Shown here: positions 25,969 to 35,690 of the stretch, one piece after another | Layout of the letters: each line of letters begins with the position of its first letter | Position numbering within the stretch: position 1 is the stretch's first letter | Assembly (NCBI GenBank): GCA_013042605.1 | Contig: JABDPT010000205.1 | Location: 1-46,874 of the forward strand | From: Paracoccaceae bacterium | Lineage (GTDB): Bacteria > Pseudomonadota > Alphaproteobacteria > Rhodobacterales > Rhodobacteraceae | DNA length: 46,874 bases | Direction of reading: 5' to 3' | Program-made: the position numbers and the translations under genes | The notes under the pieces: model-generated | Seen by the model: only the letters and a program-made list of their open reading frames with translations | Told to the model about the DNA's origin: nothing | Database searches by the model: none

Positions 25969-26631
25969 ATGTGCGGACGCTTCGCCATAACCTTGCCGCC
26001 CGACGCGATGGCCCAGCTTTTCGATGCCGCGCCCGCGAATGATCTGCCGCATGTGCCGAATTACAACGTCTGTCCCACCAATGCGGTGCATGTGATCACC
26101 GGTGGCGATGGTCGGCGCCTGCAGGCGATGCGTTGGGGCTTTCTGCCGTTCTGGTACAAATCGCCCACCGACGGTCCGCTTCTGATCAATGCACGCGCGG
26201 AAACCATCGCTGAAAAGCCCGCTTTTCGCGCCGCCTGCCGCGAGCGGCGATGCCTGATTCCGGCCACGGGGTTTTACGAATGGACCAAGGATGCCGACGG
26301 CAAGCGCCTGCCCTGGTATATCCACCGCCGCGATGGTGCGCCGATCGCTTTTGCCGGGATCTGGCAGCACTGGGAACGCGAAGGCGAGGCGATAACCACC
26401 TGTGCGGTCGTGACCACGCAAGCAAATACGTCCATGGCGGCCATCCACCATCGCATGCCGGTCAGCATTGAACCCGATGACTGGCCGCTCTGGCTGGGCG
26501 AAGCTGGCAAGGGCGCGGCCCGCCTGATGACCGCGCCGCCCGAAGAAACCTTCCAATTCCACCGCGTCGATCCCGCCGTGAATTCAAACCGCGCGCTCGG
26601 ACCAGAGCTTATCGAGCCGCTGGAGGCGTGA
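25969..26631 (+). CDS. yedK: SOS response-associated peptidase / abasic-site crosslinking protein (YedK/HMCES type)
   Basis: 220 residues from the ATG at 25969, since the catalytic Cys must follow Met (MCGRFAI, Cys2 exposed after Met removal). Family residues are intact: PNYNVCPTNAV, WGFLPFWYK, INARAETIAEKPAF (Asn74, Arg76, Glu78), GFYEW (Glu104) and HHRMPV (His160/161). These proteins form a thiazolidine bond with abasic sites in single-stranded DNA and protect replication forks. It has its own short upstream region after the terminator and is followed by a dispersed repeat; no LexA box was recognised nearby. Confidence 0.9.
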   Translation: MCGRFAITLPPDAMAQLFDAAPANDLPHVPNYNVCPTNAVHVITGGDGRRLQAMRWGFLPFWYKSPTDGPLLINARAETIAEKPAFRAACRERRCLIPATGFYEWTKDADGKRLPWYIHRRDGAPIAFAGIWQHWEREGEAITTCAVVTTQANTSMAAIHHRMPVSIEPDDWPLWLGEAGKGAARLMTAPPEETFQFHRVDPAVNSNRALGPELIEPLEA

Positions 26632-26636
26632 TCCCT

Positions 26637-26684
26637 GCTTCTTCTGGCATGAAATATCCCGGGGTTTGGGGCAGCGCCCCAAAT
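26637..26684 (+). repeat. Dispersed intergenic repeat, copy A (diverged)
   Basis: Shares TTCTTCTGGC..(A)AATATCCC with copies at 42111-42192 and 45361-45443, but continues into a different palindrome, TTTGGGGC-AGC-GCCCCAAA (26665-26683). It lies directly after the yedK-type stop. Repeats of this form occur after genes in Rhodobacteraceae; this is recognition by eye. Confidence 0.55.
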
Positions 26685-26797
26685 AAAAAAAAGCCGCACC
26701 GAAGTGCGGCCTGTCCAGTCAGGGAGGAACCATGTCCGCGCATATCCAGCGCGGGAAATCTGTTCGGGGCTGAGGTTCTCGATCGTTACGCGAAAAA
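26685..26797 (-). ncRNA. Candidate small RNA with UUCG-loop terminator
   Basis: Read on the minus strand this ends in a textbook intrinsic terminator: stem GCCGCAC/GTGCGGC (26693-26710) around a TTCG tetraloop, then eight Ts (26685-26692). Upstream is a second perfect hairpin CCGCGC-7-GCGCGG (26736-26754), an outer GAACC/GGTTC pair, and a single-stranded GGTTCCTCCCTGAC containing a CCTCC anti-Shine-Dalgarno-like element. A weak promoter candidate TTGATG-17-TGCCTA lies at 26803-26831, giving a start near 26797 and an RNA of about 113 nt. The terminator could instead end the glpR transcript, about 215 bases further upstream, in which case the hairpins are a 3' UTR. No Rfam family was recognised. 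Confidence 0.4.
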
Positions 26798-26924
26798 TGC
26801 GCTAGGCAATCCGATGGGTACTTCACATCAACGCCGATAATGACACGGTAACACAGATTTCGCGCAAACGAGCATGTCGAATCCGCGTGACCGCGCCGCG
26901 TTGCAAGATCGGCACAGTCGGCGC

Positions 26925-27677
26925 TCAGATCACTGCAACTTCGGTGCCTGCCGCCGCTGCGACAGAGGCGAAGGCGTCGGGCGGCTCGGCGTCGGTGACG
27001 AAGGTTTCGAATGCTGCGATACCGGCGATGCGTACGGGGGCAGAGCGTGTGAATTTTGAACTGTCGGCGGCCAAAATCGCGCGGCGTGCCTGTGCGATCA
27101 TGGCCTGAGCGACCCGCACTTCCCGAAAATCATAGTCCAGCGCATCGCCGCTTGCGTCCAGGGCCGAGGCCGCGACCACCGCCACATCCACCCGAAACTG
27201 CCGAACGAAATCCGCAGTCACTTCGCCAACCAGTCCCCCGTCCGACCGCCGAACAAGCCCGCCGGTCAGAAGGATTTCGGCGTCGGGGTTTCCTGCAAGA
27301 ATGGTTGCGGCGTTCAGGTTATTGGTCACAACCATCAACCCCTCGTGCCGCATCAACGCGCGCGCCACCGCCTCGGATGTCGTTCCGATATCAAGAAAAA
27401 CCGACGCGCCCGAAGCGATCCTTTCGGCGGTCGCATGACCGATTGCTTCCTTTGCGTCCGCATTCAGCATGCGCCGGTCGTGATAGCCGATATTCTGTGT
27501 GCCCGAGGGCAGTACCGCGCCCCCGTGAACGCGCGTCAGAGCGCCCGTATCACAAAGATCCGCAAGATCGCGCCGCACCGTCTGGACCGTGACGCCAAGC
27601 GCTTCGGCCAAGGCATCGACCTTTACCGCGCCATCGCGGCGGGCAAGGGCCAGGATTTCTGAGTGGCGGAAGTTCAT
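26925..27677 (-). CDS. glpR: DeoR/GlpR family transcriptional regulator of glycerol genes
   Basis: 250 residues from the ATG at 27677; a TTG six bases upstream is the longer alternative. The DeoR-type winged helix is intact (VDALAEALGVTVQTVRRDLA, followed by GALTRVHGGAVLP), and the effector domain has the phosphate-sugar-binding FLDIGTTSEAVARAL and AILAADSSKFTRSAPV. Divergent from glpD-glpK, with several CGAA/TTCG half-sites between them, so by position it is the glycerol-3-phosphate-responsive repressor GlpR. It is followed by the candidate small RNA and strong terminator at 26685-26710. Confidence 0.85.
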   Translation of the reverse strand: MNFRHSEILALARRDGAVKVDALAEALGVTVQTVRRDLADLCDTGALTRVHGGAVLPSGTQNIGYHDRRMLNADAKEAIGHATAERIASGASVFLDIGTTSEAVARALMRHEGLMVVTNNLNAATILAGNPDAEILLTGGLVRRSDGGLVGEVTADFVRQFRVDVAVVAASALDASGDALDYDFREVRVAQAMIAQARRAILAADSSKFTRSAPVRIAGIAAFETFVTDAEPPDAFASVAAAAGTEVAVI

Positions 27678-27693
27678 GGGCAACGCCTAGGTC

Positions 27694-27789
27694 AAAACGA
27701 ACATAAACGAAAGAATATTCGAGGTTTTTTTTTCGTTTTTAGGCATCTAATCGGCGGATAGGTGAAATAACCGAAAGGATACGAACAAA
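27694..27789. promoter_or_regulatory. GlpR operator cluster between glpR and glpD
   Basis: Six CGAA or TTCG cores occur in 96 bp (27698, 27708, 27718, 27732, 27772, 27782), including ACGAACATAA, which matches an Escherichia coli GlpR half-site, and the AAAACGAA/TTCGTTTT inverted pair (27694-27701, 27732-27739). The AT-rich tract 27723-27740 is unusual for this genome. Together this fits an operator region for the divergent regulator. Confidence 0.55.
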
Positions 27790-27828
27790 TACTTTGACAA
27801 TACGCGCAGAAAGCGCTTTGCCCCGCCT

Positions 27829-29418
27829 ATGGAAAAAACGCAGGAAAATTCTGTCACGGATATCTTTGTCATCGGGGGTGGCATCAATGGCTGCGGCATC
27901 GCCCGCGACGCGGCGGGGCGAGGGTTGTCGGTGACACTGGCCGAGATGAACGACCTTGCGTCGGCGACCTCCTCGGCCTCGACCAAGCTGTTTCATGGTG
28001 GATTGCGATATCTCGAATATTTCGAATTCGGGCTTGTGCGGCATGCTTTGGAAGAACGCGAAACCCTTTTGCGCGCGATGCCGCACATCAGTTGGCCAAT
28101 GCGTTTCGTCCTGCCCTATCACCGCGACATGCGGTTCGAGGGGGAAACGCCCACCTCACGAATTCTAAGCTTCGTCATGCCCTGGATGAAGGGGCGGCGT
28201 CCGGCCTGGCTGATCCGTTTTGGTCTATTCCTCTATGACCATCTTGGCGGGCGAAAGATCCTTCCGGGGACCAAGACGCTTGATCTGCGCGCGGCCCCCG
28301 AAGGTATCCCGCTGAAGGACAAATTCGAGCGCGCTTATGAGTATTCCGATTGCTGGGTCGAGGATTCGCGGCTTGTCGCCCTGAATGCCCGCGACGCGGA
28401 ATTGCGTGGCGCGACGATCCTGACGCGGACCCGTGTGACATCGGCCGAACGGGACGGGGATCTTTGGCGTATCGAAACCGAGGACACGGAAACAAGCGCA
28501 AAGCAGACGCACAGCGCGCGTGTTCTGGTCAATGCCGGTGGCCCGTGGGTGCGCGACATCATCCAGTCGAAAGTACGGCTGAATTCATCGGAAGGCATCC
28601 GGTTGGTGCGCGGCAGCCATATCGTGACGCGGCAGCTTTTCGATCACGGCAAATGCTATTTCTTTCAGGGCGAAGATGGCCGCATCATCTTTGCGATCCC
28701 GTATGAAACCGACTTCACGCTGATTGGAACGACCGACAAGGATCACGGGCTTGACCCATCGGTACCCGCGACCTGCACGGACGAGGAAGCCGATTACCTA
28801 TGTGCCTTCGCTTCACAGTATTTCGACAAACCCGTCACGCGCGACGACATCGTCTGGCGTTACTCCGGGGTGCGCCCGCTTTATGATGACGGGGCAAAGA
28901 CGGCGACAGCGGCGACCCGCGACTATGTTCTGTCGCTGGACACGTCGGGGCCGCCGGTTCTGAATGTCTTTGGCGGTAAGATCACCACCTATCGAAAACT
29001 GGCCGAGCAATCGCTGGCCAAAATCGCGCCGTTCTTCGCCAAGGCGGGACCGGATTGGACCGCAGGGGCCCCTTTGCCCGGCGGAGATTTTCCAGTGAAT
29101 GGGGTGAGCGCCCTGATCGAAGGCTTGCTCAAGGACTATTCCTTTTTGACAGATCTCTGGGCACTTCGTTTGGTGCGGGCGTACGGGACGGAAGCGCGCA
29201 AGGTGTTGGGCACAGCAAAGACCGCGCAGGATCTGGGGCAGGATTTCGGTGCGACACTGACCGAGGCCGAGGTGACGTGGCTGACGACGCGGGAATTTGC
29301 GCGGTGTGCCGAAGATGTGGTCTGGCGCCGGTCGAAGCTCGGGCTCAGACTGTCCGAAGACGAGATCGCGGCACTTGACCGCTGGATGCAAGACCACACG
29401 CCGCAAGAGGCGGCGTAG
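27829..29418 (+). CDS. glpD: Aerobic glycerol-3-phosphate dehydrogenase
   Basis: 529-residue membrane-associated FAD enzyme that oxidises glycerol-3-phosphate to dihydroxyacetone phosphate, passing electrons to quinone. The dinucleotide fold opens at about 12 ([20 protein letters not shown]), followed by the family motifs [19 protein letters not shown], the [13 protein letters not shown] segment, [32 protein letters not shown] and [13 protein letters not shown]. Length and domain order are complete, with the C-terminal helical cap. First gene of the glp operon; glpK follows 26 bases later. Control by GlpR is inferred from the upstream half-sites. The TTGACA at 27794 is too close to the ATG to be an ordinary -35 box. 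Confidence 0.94.
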   Translation: MEKTQENSVTDIFVIGGGINGCGIARDAAGRGLSVTLAEMNDLASATSSASTKLFHGGLRYLEYFEFGLVRHALEERETLLRAMPHISWPMRFVLPYHRDMRFEGETPTSRILSFVMPWMKGRRPAWLIRFGLFLYDHLGGRKILPGTKTLDLRAAPEGIPLKDKFERAYEYSDCWVEDSRLVALNARDAELRGATILTRTRVTSAERDGDLWRIETEDTETSAKQTHSARVLVNAGGPWVRDIIQSKVRLNSSEGIRLVRGSHIVTRQLFDHGKCYFFQGEDGRIIFAIPYETDFTLIGTTDKDHGLDPSVPATCTDEEADYLCAFASQYFDKPVTRDDIVWRYSGVRPLYDDGAKTATAATRDYVLSLDTSGPPVLNVFGGKITTYRKLAEQSLAKIAPFFAKAGPDWTAGAPLPGGDFPVNGVSALIEGLLKDYSFLTDLWALRLVRAYGTEARKVLGTAKTAQDLGQDFGATLTEAEVTWLTTREFARCAEDVVWRRSKLGLRLSEDEIAALDRWMQDHTPQEAA

Positions 29419-29444
29419 AAGACGCAAAATCGGGGGGGACGAAC

Positions 29445-30935
29445 ATGACCTATGTAATGGCAATCGACCAAGGCACGACCTCAAGCCGGGCCATCCTGTT
29501 CGATCAGGCGTTGAACATTGCCGCCAGCGCGCAGGAAGAGTTCCCACAATATTTCCCGTCTTCGGGCTGGGTGGAACATGATCCGTCCGACCTGTGGTCA
29601 ACCGTGGCCGCCACATGCCGTGCGGTGATCGAAAAGGCCGGGATTGATGCTGGCGAGATCGCGGCGATCGGCATCACCAATCAGCGCGAGACGACGTTGA
29701 TCTGGGAAAAGGCCACCGGGAAGCCCGTTCACAACGCCATCGTTTGGCAAGATCGGCGCACGGCGCCGCTTTGCGCCGAATTGCGCGAGGCCGGCCACGA
29801 ACCGATGGTGACCGAGCGGACCGGGCTTTTGCTGGACCCGTATTTCTCGGGCACCAAGGTTCGCTATATCCTTGAAAACGTCGAAGGCGCGCGCGAACGG
29901 GCCGAGCGCGGGGAATTGCTCTTCGGGACTGTCGACACGTATCTGATCTGGCGCATGACTGGCGGGCGCGAGCATGTGACGGATGCTACGAATGCCGCGC
30001 GTACGCTATTGTTCAATATCGCCGAGGGGCGCTGGGATGAAGAGGTGTGCCGCCTTCTGGACGTTCCGCTGTCCATGCTGCCGGAAGTGCGCGACTGCGC
30101 CTCGGATTTCGGGATGACCCGCGCCGATCTTTTCGGCCGGGAGATCCCGATTTTGGGCGTGGCGGGCGACCAGCAGGCCGCAACCGTCGGCCAAGCCTGT
30201 TTCCAGCCCGGCATGCTGAAATCAACCTATGGCACGGGGTGTTTTGCACTTCTCAATACGGGCGACGCGCCGGTTGCGTCGAAGAACCGGTTGCTCACGA
30301 CGATCGCATATCAGCTTGATGGCAAGCGGACTTATGCCCTTGAAGGATCGATCTTTATTGCCGGTGCCGTGGTGCAGTGGCTCCGCGACGGGCTGAAGAT
30401 CATTCGCGAGGCGGGCGAAACCCAGCCGCTGGCCGAGGAAGCGGATGCGGAACAGGACGTGGTGCTTGTTCCGGCGTTTACCGGTCTGGGGGCGCCCTAT
30501 TGGAATGCCGAGTGTCGCGGCGCGATTTATGGGCTGACCCGAAATTCCGGGCCGGCCGAACTGGCCCGCGCGGCGCTTGAAAGCGTGGGCTATCAGACCC
30601 GCGATCTGCTTGAGGCGATGAAGGCCGACTGGCCGGGAAGTGCGGATGGCGGCAATGTGCTGCGCGTCGATGGCGGCATGACGGCCAGCGATTGGACGAT
30701 GCAATTTCTCGCCGACATCCTTGGCGCACCGGTCGACCGACCCCGTGTGCTGGAAACCACGGCGATGGGCGCGGCATGGCTTGCGGGCATGCGTGCGGGC
30801 GTTTATCCCGACCAGGCCGGGTTTGCGGAAAGCTGGGCGCTTGATAGGCGCTTTGAACCGACGATGGCGCCAGAATTACAGGCACGAAAAGTGGATAAGT
30901 GGAAGAAAGCCGTCACTGCGACACTTCAGGTGTGA
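29445..30935 (+). CDS. glpK: Glycerol kinase
   Basis: 496 residues, FGGY carbohydrate kinase family; phosphorylates glycerol to glycerol-3-phosphate, the substrate of GlpD encoded just upstream. Motifs: phosphate-binding [15 protein letters not shown] at the N-terminus, [14 protein letters not shown], glycerol-binding [30 protein letters not shown], and the second signature region [27 protein letters not shown]-type Shine-Dalgarno precedes ATG 29445. No glycerol facilitator or ABC uptake genes are in the window, so glycerol entry is encoded elsewhere. The gap to glgP is 81 bases without a convincing terminator. Confidence 0.95.
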   Translation: MTYVMAIDQGTTSSRAILFDQALNIAASAQEEFPQYFPSSGWVEHDPSDLWSTVAATCRAVIEKAGIDAGEIAAIGITNQRETTLIWEKATGKPVHNAIVWQDRRTAPLCAELREAGHEPMVTERTGLLLDPYFSGTKVRYILENVEGARERAERGELLFGTVDTYLIWRMTGGREHVTDATNAARTLLFNIAEGRWDEEVCRLLDVPLSMLPEVRDCASDFGMTRADLFGREIPILGVAGDQQAATVGQACFQPGMLKSTYGTGCFALLNTGDAPVASKNRLLTTIAYQLDGKRTYALEGSIFIAGAVVQWLRDGLKIIREAGETQPLAEEADAEQDVVLVPAFTGLGAPYWNAECRGAIYGLTRNSGPAELARAALESVGYQTRDLLEAMKADWPGSADGGNVLRVDGGMTASDWTMQFLADILGAPVDRPRVLETTAMGAAWLAGMRAGVYPDQAGFAESWALDRRFEPTMAPELQARKVDKWKKAVTATLQV

Positions 30936-31016
30936 CAATCCCGAGCCAAGCGTGCAAGGCTCTGGCAACCGCGAGGTCGCGCCCCTAGGCGTGCCCGCCT
31001 TCCGAACGGATAGAAC

Positions 31017-33413
31017 ATGAGCCCCGACAGTTTCCAGGAAAGCCTTCTTGGCCACCTAAAATACAGCCTTGGCAAAGATGCCGACCACGCCAGTACCTAT
31101 GATTGGCGTGTGGCGCTGACTTACGCAGTGCGCGACCGCATCGTCGATCGCTGGTTCGCGTCAACCCGCGCCACCTATGCCGGACAGGAAAAGCGGGTTT
31201 ATTACCTGTCGATGGAATTCCTGATCGGGCGTTTGCTTGAAGATGCGGTCGTCAATCTTGGCCTGATGGACACCGCGCGGGAAACCTTTCAGGCGATGGG
31301 TCTGGATTACAAGGAAATCCTGAGCGACGAACCCGATGCCGCCCTTGGCAATGGGGGCTTGGGGCGGTTGGCGGCCTGTTTCATGGAAAGCCTCGCGACG
31401 CTCGGCTGCCCGGCCTATGGCTATGGCATTCGCTATGAGCATGGGCTTTTCCGCCAGCGGTTCGAAGGCGGGCGACAGGTCGAAGAGCCCGAGGACTGGC
31501 TCAAGCAAGTCAACGCCTGGGAATTCACGCGCCCCGAAGTTGCCATCAACATCGGCTTTGGCGGGCATGTACATGTGAAAGGGGCACGCGGCATCTGGCG
31601 ACCGTCCGAGGCCGTGATTGCCGAGGCGCATGACACACCGATCATCGGCTGGCAGGGGCACTGGGCGAACACGCTTCGTCTTTGGGCCGCACAGCCGACG
31701 CAGCTTTTCGATCTCGAGCGGTTCAATCAGGGTGATTATGCCGCCGCCGCCGAGCCAGAGGCGTTGGCGCGGACGATCAGCCGGGTGCTGTACCCCGACG
31801 ACACGACCGAAGACGGCAAAGCGCTTCGCCTCAAGCAGGAATATTTCTTCACGGCTGCCAGCCTGCGCGACATCCTGCGCCGGTTCGACAGTGAATACAG
31901 CGACCTGAAACTGTTGCCGCAAAAGGTCGCGATTCAGTTGAACGACACGCACCCCGCTATCGCCGGGCCGGAGCTTGTGCGCATCCTGCTGGATGAACGC
32001 GGCATGCCGCTGGACGACGCGATCGAAACCGCGCGCCTATGCCTGAGCTATACCAACCATACGCTTCTGCCCGAGGCGCTTGAGCGTTGGTCAGAAGGGC
32101 TGATGACCCGTCTTCTGCCGCGCCACATGCAGATCATCGGTCAGATCGACAATGCCCACGCCAAATCCTATCCATCACGTGCGGTGACGGTGCGCGAACA
32201 CGGGCAGGTCAAGATGGGTGAGCTGTCTTTCATCATGGCCCACCATGTCAACGGTGTGTCGGCGCTGCATACCGAGTTGATGAAGGAAACCGTTTTCCGC
32301 GACCTGCACGAATTGCATCCCGAACGCATCGTCAACCAGACCAACGGAGTAACGCCGCGCCGCTGGATGCTTGGCTGCAATCCGCATCTGGCCGAGGTGA
32401 TCACCGATGCCATCGGTCCCGATTGGGTCGGTGATGCAGAAAAGCTGTCAGAGCTAGAGCCGCACATAGAGGATGCGCAGTTCGTCGAACGGCTGGGGGC
32501 GGTCAAGCATTCCAACAAGATCGCACTGTCCAATTGGCTGTCGTCCGAACACGGTTTTGCCGCCGATCCACGAGCGTTGTTCGACGTACAGATCAAGCGT
32601 CTGCACGAATACAAACGACAGCATCTGAACATTCTGGAAGCCATCGCGCTTTGGCAGGAAATCCGGGACAACCCCGATGCGGGCTGGACGCCCCGGATCA
32701 AGATCTTCGCGGGCAAGGCGGCCCCCGGCTATGTCTTCGCCAAGGAAATCATCCACCTGATCAATTCGGTCGCCACGCGTTTGAACGCCGATCCGGTGAC
32801 ATCGCCGTATCTCAAGGTGATCTTCGTTCCGAACTACAATGTGACGCTGGCCGAGCGGCTGATCCCCGCCTCTGATCTGTCCGAACAGATCTCGACCGCA
32901 GGCAAGGAAGCCTCTGGCACCGGCAACATGAAATTCGCGATGAACGGCGCGTTAACGGTCGGAACGCTGGACGGCGCCAATGTCGAGATCCGCGAGAGGG
33001 TCGGGGCTAAAAACTTCTTCCTTTTCGGGATGACGGCACAAGAGGTCGTCGCCCGGCGCGAGGTCGAAGCCCATGCCGCACAGGCGATTGCCGCCGATCC
33101 TCGGCTTGCCCGCGCGATTGAAACCCTGCGCGACGGAACCTTTGCGCCCGATGCTCCGGCGCGGTTTGCCGGGATCGCCGATAATATCGCGGGGCCGGAC
33201 TATTTCCTCGTGTCGTCCGATTTCACCGATTACTGGCGTGCGCAACGCGAGGTAGATGCGACTTTTGCCAAGCCAGAGGTTTGGGCGCGCATGGCTGGTC
33301 TCAATATCGCGCGCAGCGGGTGGTTCTCGTCCGACCGGACGATCCGCGGCTATATGAACGATATCTGGAATGCGCAGGTTGCGCAGGACATGAAGAAGCT
33401 GGCGGCCGAGTAA
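31017..33413 (+). CDS. glgP: Glycogen/maltodextrin phosphorylase
   Basis: 798 residues; releases glucose-1-phosphate from the non-reducing ends of glycogen. N-terminal YYLSMEFLIGRLLEDAVVNL and the NGGLGRLAACFMESLATL motif are typical. The pyridoxal phosphate lysine is Lys639 in EASGTGNMKFAMNGALTVGT. LNDTHPAIAGPELVRIL and HEYKRQHLNILEAI are conserved. The mammalian phosphorylation site region is absent, as usual in bacteria. First of the glg genes here; glgB starts 39 bases after its stop. Its glucose-1-phosphate is passed to Pgm, encoded at the other end of the operon. Confidence 0.95.
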   Translation: MSPDSFQESLLGHLKYSLGKDADHASTYDWRVALTYAVRDRIVDRWFASTRATYAGQEKRVYYLSMEFLIGRLLEDAVVNLGLMDTARETFQAMGLDYKEILSDEPDAALGNGGLGRLAACFMESLATLGCPAYGYGIRYEHGLFRQRFEGGRQVEEPEDWLKQVNAWEFTRPEVAINIGFGGHVHVKGARGIWRPSEAVIAEAHDTPIIGWQGHWANTLRLWAAQPTQLFDLERFNQGDYAAAAEPEALARTISRVLYPDDTTEDGKALRLKQEYFFTAASLRDILRRFDSEYSDLKLLPQKVAIQLNDTHPAIAGPELVRILLDERGMPLDDAIETARLCLSYTNHTLLPEALERWSEGLMTRLLPRHMQIIGQIDNAHAKSYPSRAVTVREHGQVKMGELSFIMAHHVNGVSALHTELMKETVFRDLHELHPERIVNQTNGVTPRRWMLGCNPHLAEVITDAIGPDWVGDAEKLSELEPHIEDAQFVERLGAVKHSNKIALSNWLSSEHGFAADPRALFDVQIKRLHEYKRQHLNILEAIALWQEIRDNPDAGWTPRIKIFAGKAAPGYVFAKEIIHLINSVATRLNADPVTSPYLKVIFVPNYNVTLAERLIPASDLSEQISTAGKEASGTGNMKFAMNGALTVGTLDGANVEIRERVGAKNFFLFGMTAQEVVARREVEAHAAQAIAADPRLARAIETLRDGTFAPDAPARFAGIADNIAGPDYFLVSSDFTDYWRAQREVDATFAKPEVWARMAGLNIARSGWFSSDRTIRGYMNDIWNAQVAQDMKKLAAE

Positions 33414-33452
33414 CGGCGTTGACCCCGCGCGCATAGCGGTTAGCCTGACACA

Positions 33453-35666
33453 ATGGCAAAAAAAGCTTCTCCGGCTGCCGCAGGGCCTGCCGTCATGCCT
33501 GATGACGCACAGGCGATCATCGCGGCCACGCACAGCGATCCGTTCGCGGTGTTGGGGCAACATGTCCGAAACGATGTTCCGCATGTGATTGCCTATGATC
33601 CGGGGGCCGAGCGGCTGGATGCGGTTTTCGGGGAGGATACGCACCCTCTGTCACCGGTCGAAAACGCCCCTGGGCTTTTTGCGGGACCTGTCCCGAAAAA
33701 AGGACCCTACCTGCTTTGCGGAACATCTGGCGGCGCAGAATGGCGTTATGACGATGCCTATCGGTTCGGCCCGGTTCTTGGTGAGCTTGACGAATACCTG
33801 TTGGGCGAGGGCACGCATCAGCGACTTTGGCAAGCGCTGGGCGCGCACGTCATCACCCATGAAGGGGCAAGAGGCACGCATTTTGCGGTCTGGGCCCCGG
33901 CCGCACGCCGGGTGGCCGTGGTCGGCGACTTCAATCACTGGGATGCGCGGCGGCACGGGATGCGCGGCCGGGGCACCACCGGCGTCTGGGAAATATTCAT
34001 TCCGGGCGTCGATGACGGCGCGGCCTATAAGTTCCAGATCACTGCATCTGACGGATCGACTGTTCCGTTGAAGGCCGATCCCGTCGGGTTCGGTTCCGAG
34101 CACCCGCCAAAAACCGCAAGTGTCGTGCGCGATCTGACCGGTTACGGCTGGCATGACGAAGAATGGATGACGGCGCGCGCCGGGCGCAACTCGCGCAGCG
34201 CGCCCATCGCGATTTACGAAGTGCATCTGGGGTCGTGGCGCCGTCGGGTGGAAGAGGGCAACCGTCCCCTGTCTTACAAGGAAGCCGCGAAAGAGCTTGT
34301 CGACTATGCCGCTGACATGGGCTTCACCCATCTCGAACTCCTACCGATCAGCGAATTCCCGTTCGACGGGTCCTGGGGTTATCAACCCGTGGGCATGTTC
34401 GCCCCGACGATCCGCCACGGTCCCCCGCACGAGTTTCGCGATCTCGTCGATGCGGCGCATCAAAAGGGGCTTGGCATCATCCTTGATTGGGTTCCAGGCC
34501 ATTTCCCGGCTGATGAGCATGGGCTTGGTCGCTTTGACGGCACAGCGCTTTATGAACACGAGGACCCGAAGGAGGGTTACCATCAGGACTGGAACACCCT
34601 GATATACAATTACGGCCGCGCCGAGGTGGCCAATTACCTTGTTTCCAATGCGCTTTATTGGCTTGAGGAATACCATGTTGACGGGCTTCGCGTGGATGCA
34701 GTCGCATCGATGCTCTACCGCGACTACAGCCGAAAAGAAGGCGAATGGATTCCAAACAAAGACGGCGGGCGCGAGAATTACGAAGCCATCGACATGCTGC
34801 GCCGGATGAATGTCACGACGTATGGCGAAGTGCCGGGGATCATGACAGTGGCCGAGGAAAGCACGTCATATCCCGGTGTGTCGCGGCCTGTGGACATGGG
34901 GGGGCTTGGTTTCGGGTTCAAATGGAACATGGGCTGGATGAACGACACGCTGTCCTACATCGAAAAGGACCCAATTTATCGCAAGTACCACCACCATCAG
35001 ATGACGTTCGGCATTCACTATGCGTTTTCCGAAAACTTCGTGCTGCCGATCAGCCATGATGAGGTCGTGCATGGCAAGGGGACGATGCTGGCCAAGATGC
35101 CCGGCAACGAATGGGAAAAGTTCGCCAATTTGCGCGCCTATTACGGCTTCATGTGGGGGCATCCGGGCAAGAAGCTCTTGTTCATGGGGCAAGAGTTCGC
35201 GCAAGGCGCGGAATGGAACCATGACGCCCAGCTGGACTGGGGCGCACTTGATCACCCGGCACATCGGGGCATTCAGCGACTGGTGCGCGATCTCAACACG
35301 CTTTATCGCGCGGAACCCGCGCTTCATGCCCGTGATTGCGAAGCGGAGGGGTTTGAATGGATCGAAGGCGGCGACGCAGAGAATTCGATCTTCGCCTGGG
35401 CGCGCCACGGGTTCGAAGGTGACGCGCCGATAGTGGTCATTTGCAATATGACCCCGACCGAGCATGGCACCTATCGCGTGGGCCTGCCACGTGAAGGCCA
35501 TTGGAGCGAAGCGCTGAACACCGATGCAGAGATTTACGGCGGCGCAAATCGCGGGAACCTGGGCGGCGTGACGGCCACGAATGAAGGCTGGCACGGTCAA
35601 CCGGCTTCTGCGATTGTCACCTTGCCGCCATTGTCGACCGTGATCCTGCGATACGGCAAAACCTGA
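33453..35666 (+). CDS. glgB: 1,4-alpha-glucan branching enzyme
   Basis: 737 residues, GH13; cuts an alpha-1,4 chain and re-attaches it as an alpha-1,6 branch in glycogen. Two N-terminal beta-sandwich modules (about 20-110 and CBM48 about 120-220; THFAVWAPAARRVAVVGDFN) precede the TIM barrel. Catalytic residues are nucleophile Asp415 (DGLRVDAVASM), acid/base Glu468 (TVAEEST) and transition-state Asp536 (ISHDEVVHGKG). The C-terminal beta domain is complete (STVILRYG). The start has no strong Shine-Dalgarno, so an internal start at the second Met (about residue 15) is possible. Confidence 0.95.
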   Translation: MAKKASPAAAGPAVMPDDAQAIIAATHSDPFAVLGQHVRNDVPHVIAYDPGAERLDAVFGEDTHPLSPVENAPGLFAGPVPKKGPYLLCGTSGGAEWRYDDAYRFGPVLGELDEYLLGEGTHQRLWQALGAHVITHEGARGTHFAVWAPAARRVAVVGDFNHWDARRHGMRGRGTTGVWEIFIPGVDDGAAYKFQITASDGSTVPLKADPVGFGSEHPPKTASVVRDLTGYGWHDEEWMTARAGRNSRSAPIAIYEVHLGSWRRRVEEGNRPLSYKEAAKELVDYAADMGFTHLELLPISEFPFDGSWGYQPVGMFAPTIRHGPPHEFRDLVDAAHQKGLGIILDWVPGHFPADEHGLGRFDGTALYEHEDPKEGYHQDWNTLIYNYGRAEVANYLVSNALYWLEEYHVDGLRVDAVASMLYRDYSRKEGEWIPNKDGGRENYEAIDMLRRMNVTTYGEVPGIMTVAEESTSYPGVSRPVDMGGLGFGFKWNMGWMNDTLSYIEKDPIYRKYHHHQMTFGIHYAFSENFVLPISHDEVVHGKGTMLAKMPGNEWEKFANLRAYYGFMWGHPGKKLLFMGQEFAQGAEWNHDAQLDWGALDHPAHRGIQRLVRDLNTLYRAEPALHARDCEAEGFEWIEGGDAENSIFAWARHGFEGDAPIVVICNMTPTEHGTYRVGLPREGHWSEALNTDAEIYGGANRGNLGGVTATNEGWHGQPASAIVTLPPLSTVILRYGKT

Positions 35667-35690
35667 AGGACCTTTGGGGGGAGAATAACG

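Noticed and set aside
24337-26562. Open minus-strand frame of 741 codons opposite the 5'-nucleotidase and YedK-type genes
   Set aside because: It spans two well-supported genes and the terminator between them; composition is an antisense shadow (rich in His, Arg and Gly without domains).
26732-26773. 13-codon plus-strand ORF with GGAGG upstream (MSAHIQRGKSVRG)
   Set aside because: The apparent Shine-Dalgarno is the complement of the CCTCC element of the candidate small RNA, the spacing is short, and there is no downstream gene for which it could be a leader.
27794-27799. TTGACA taken as the -35 box of glpD
   Set aside because: Only 29 bases separate it from the ATG, so the transcript would be nearly leaderless, and no -10 box is found at the right distance.
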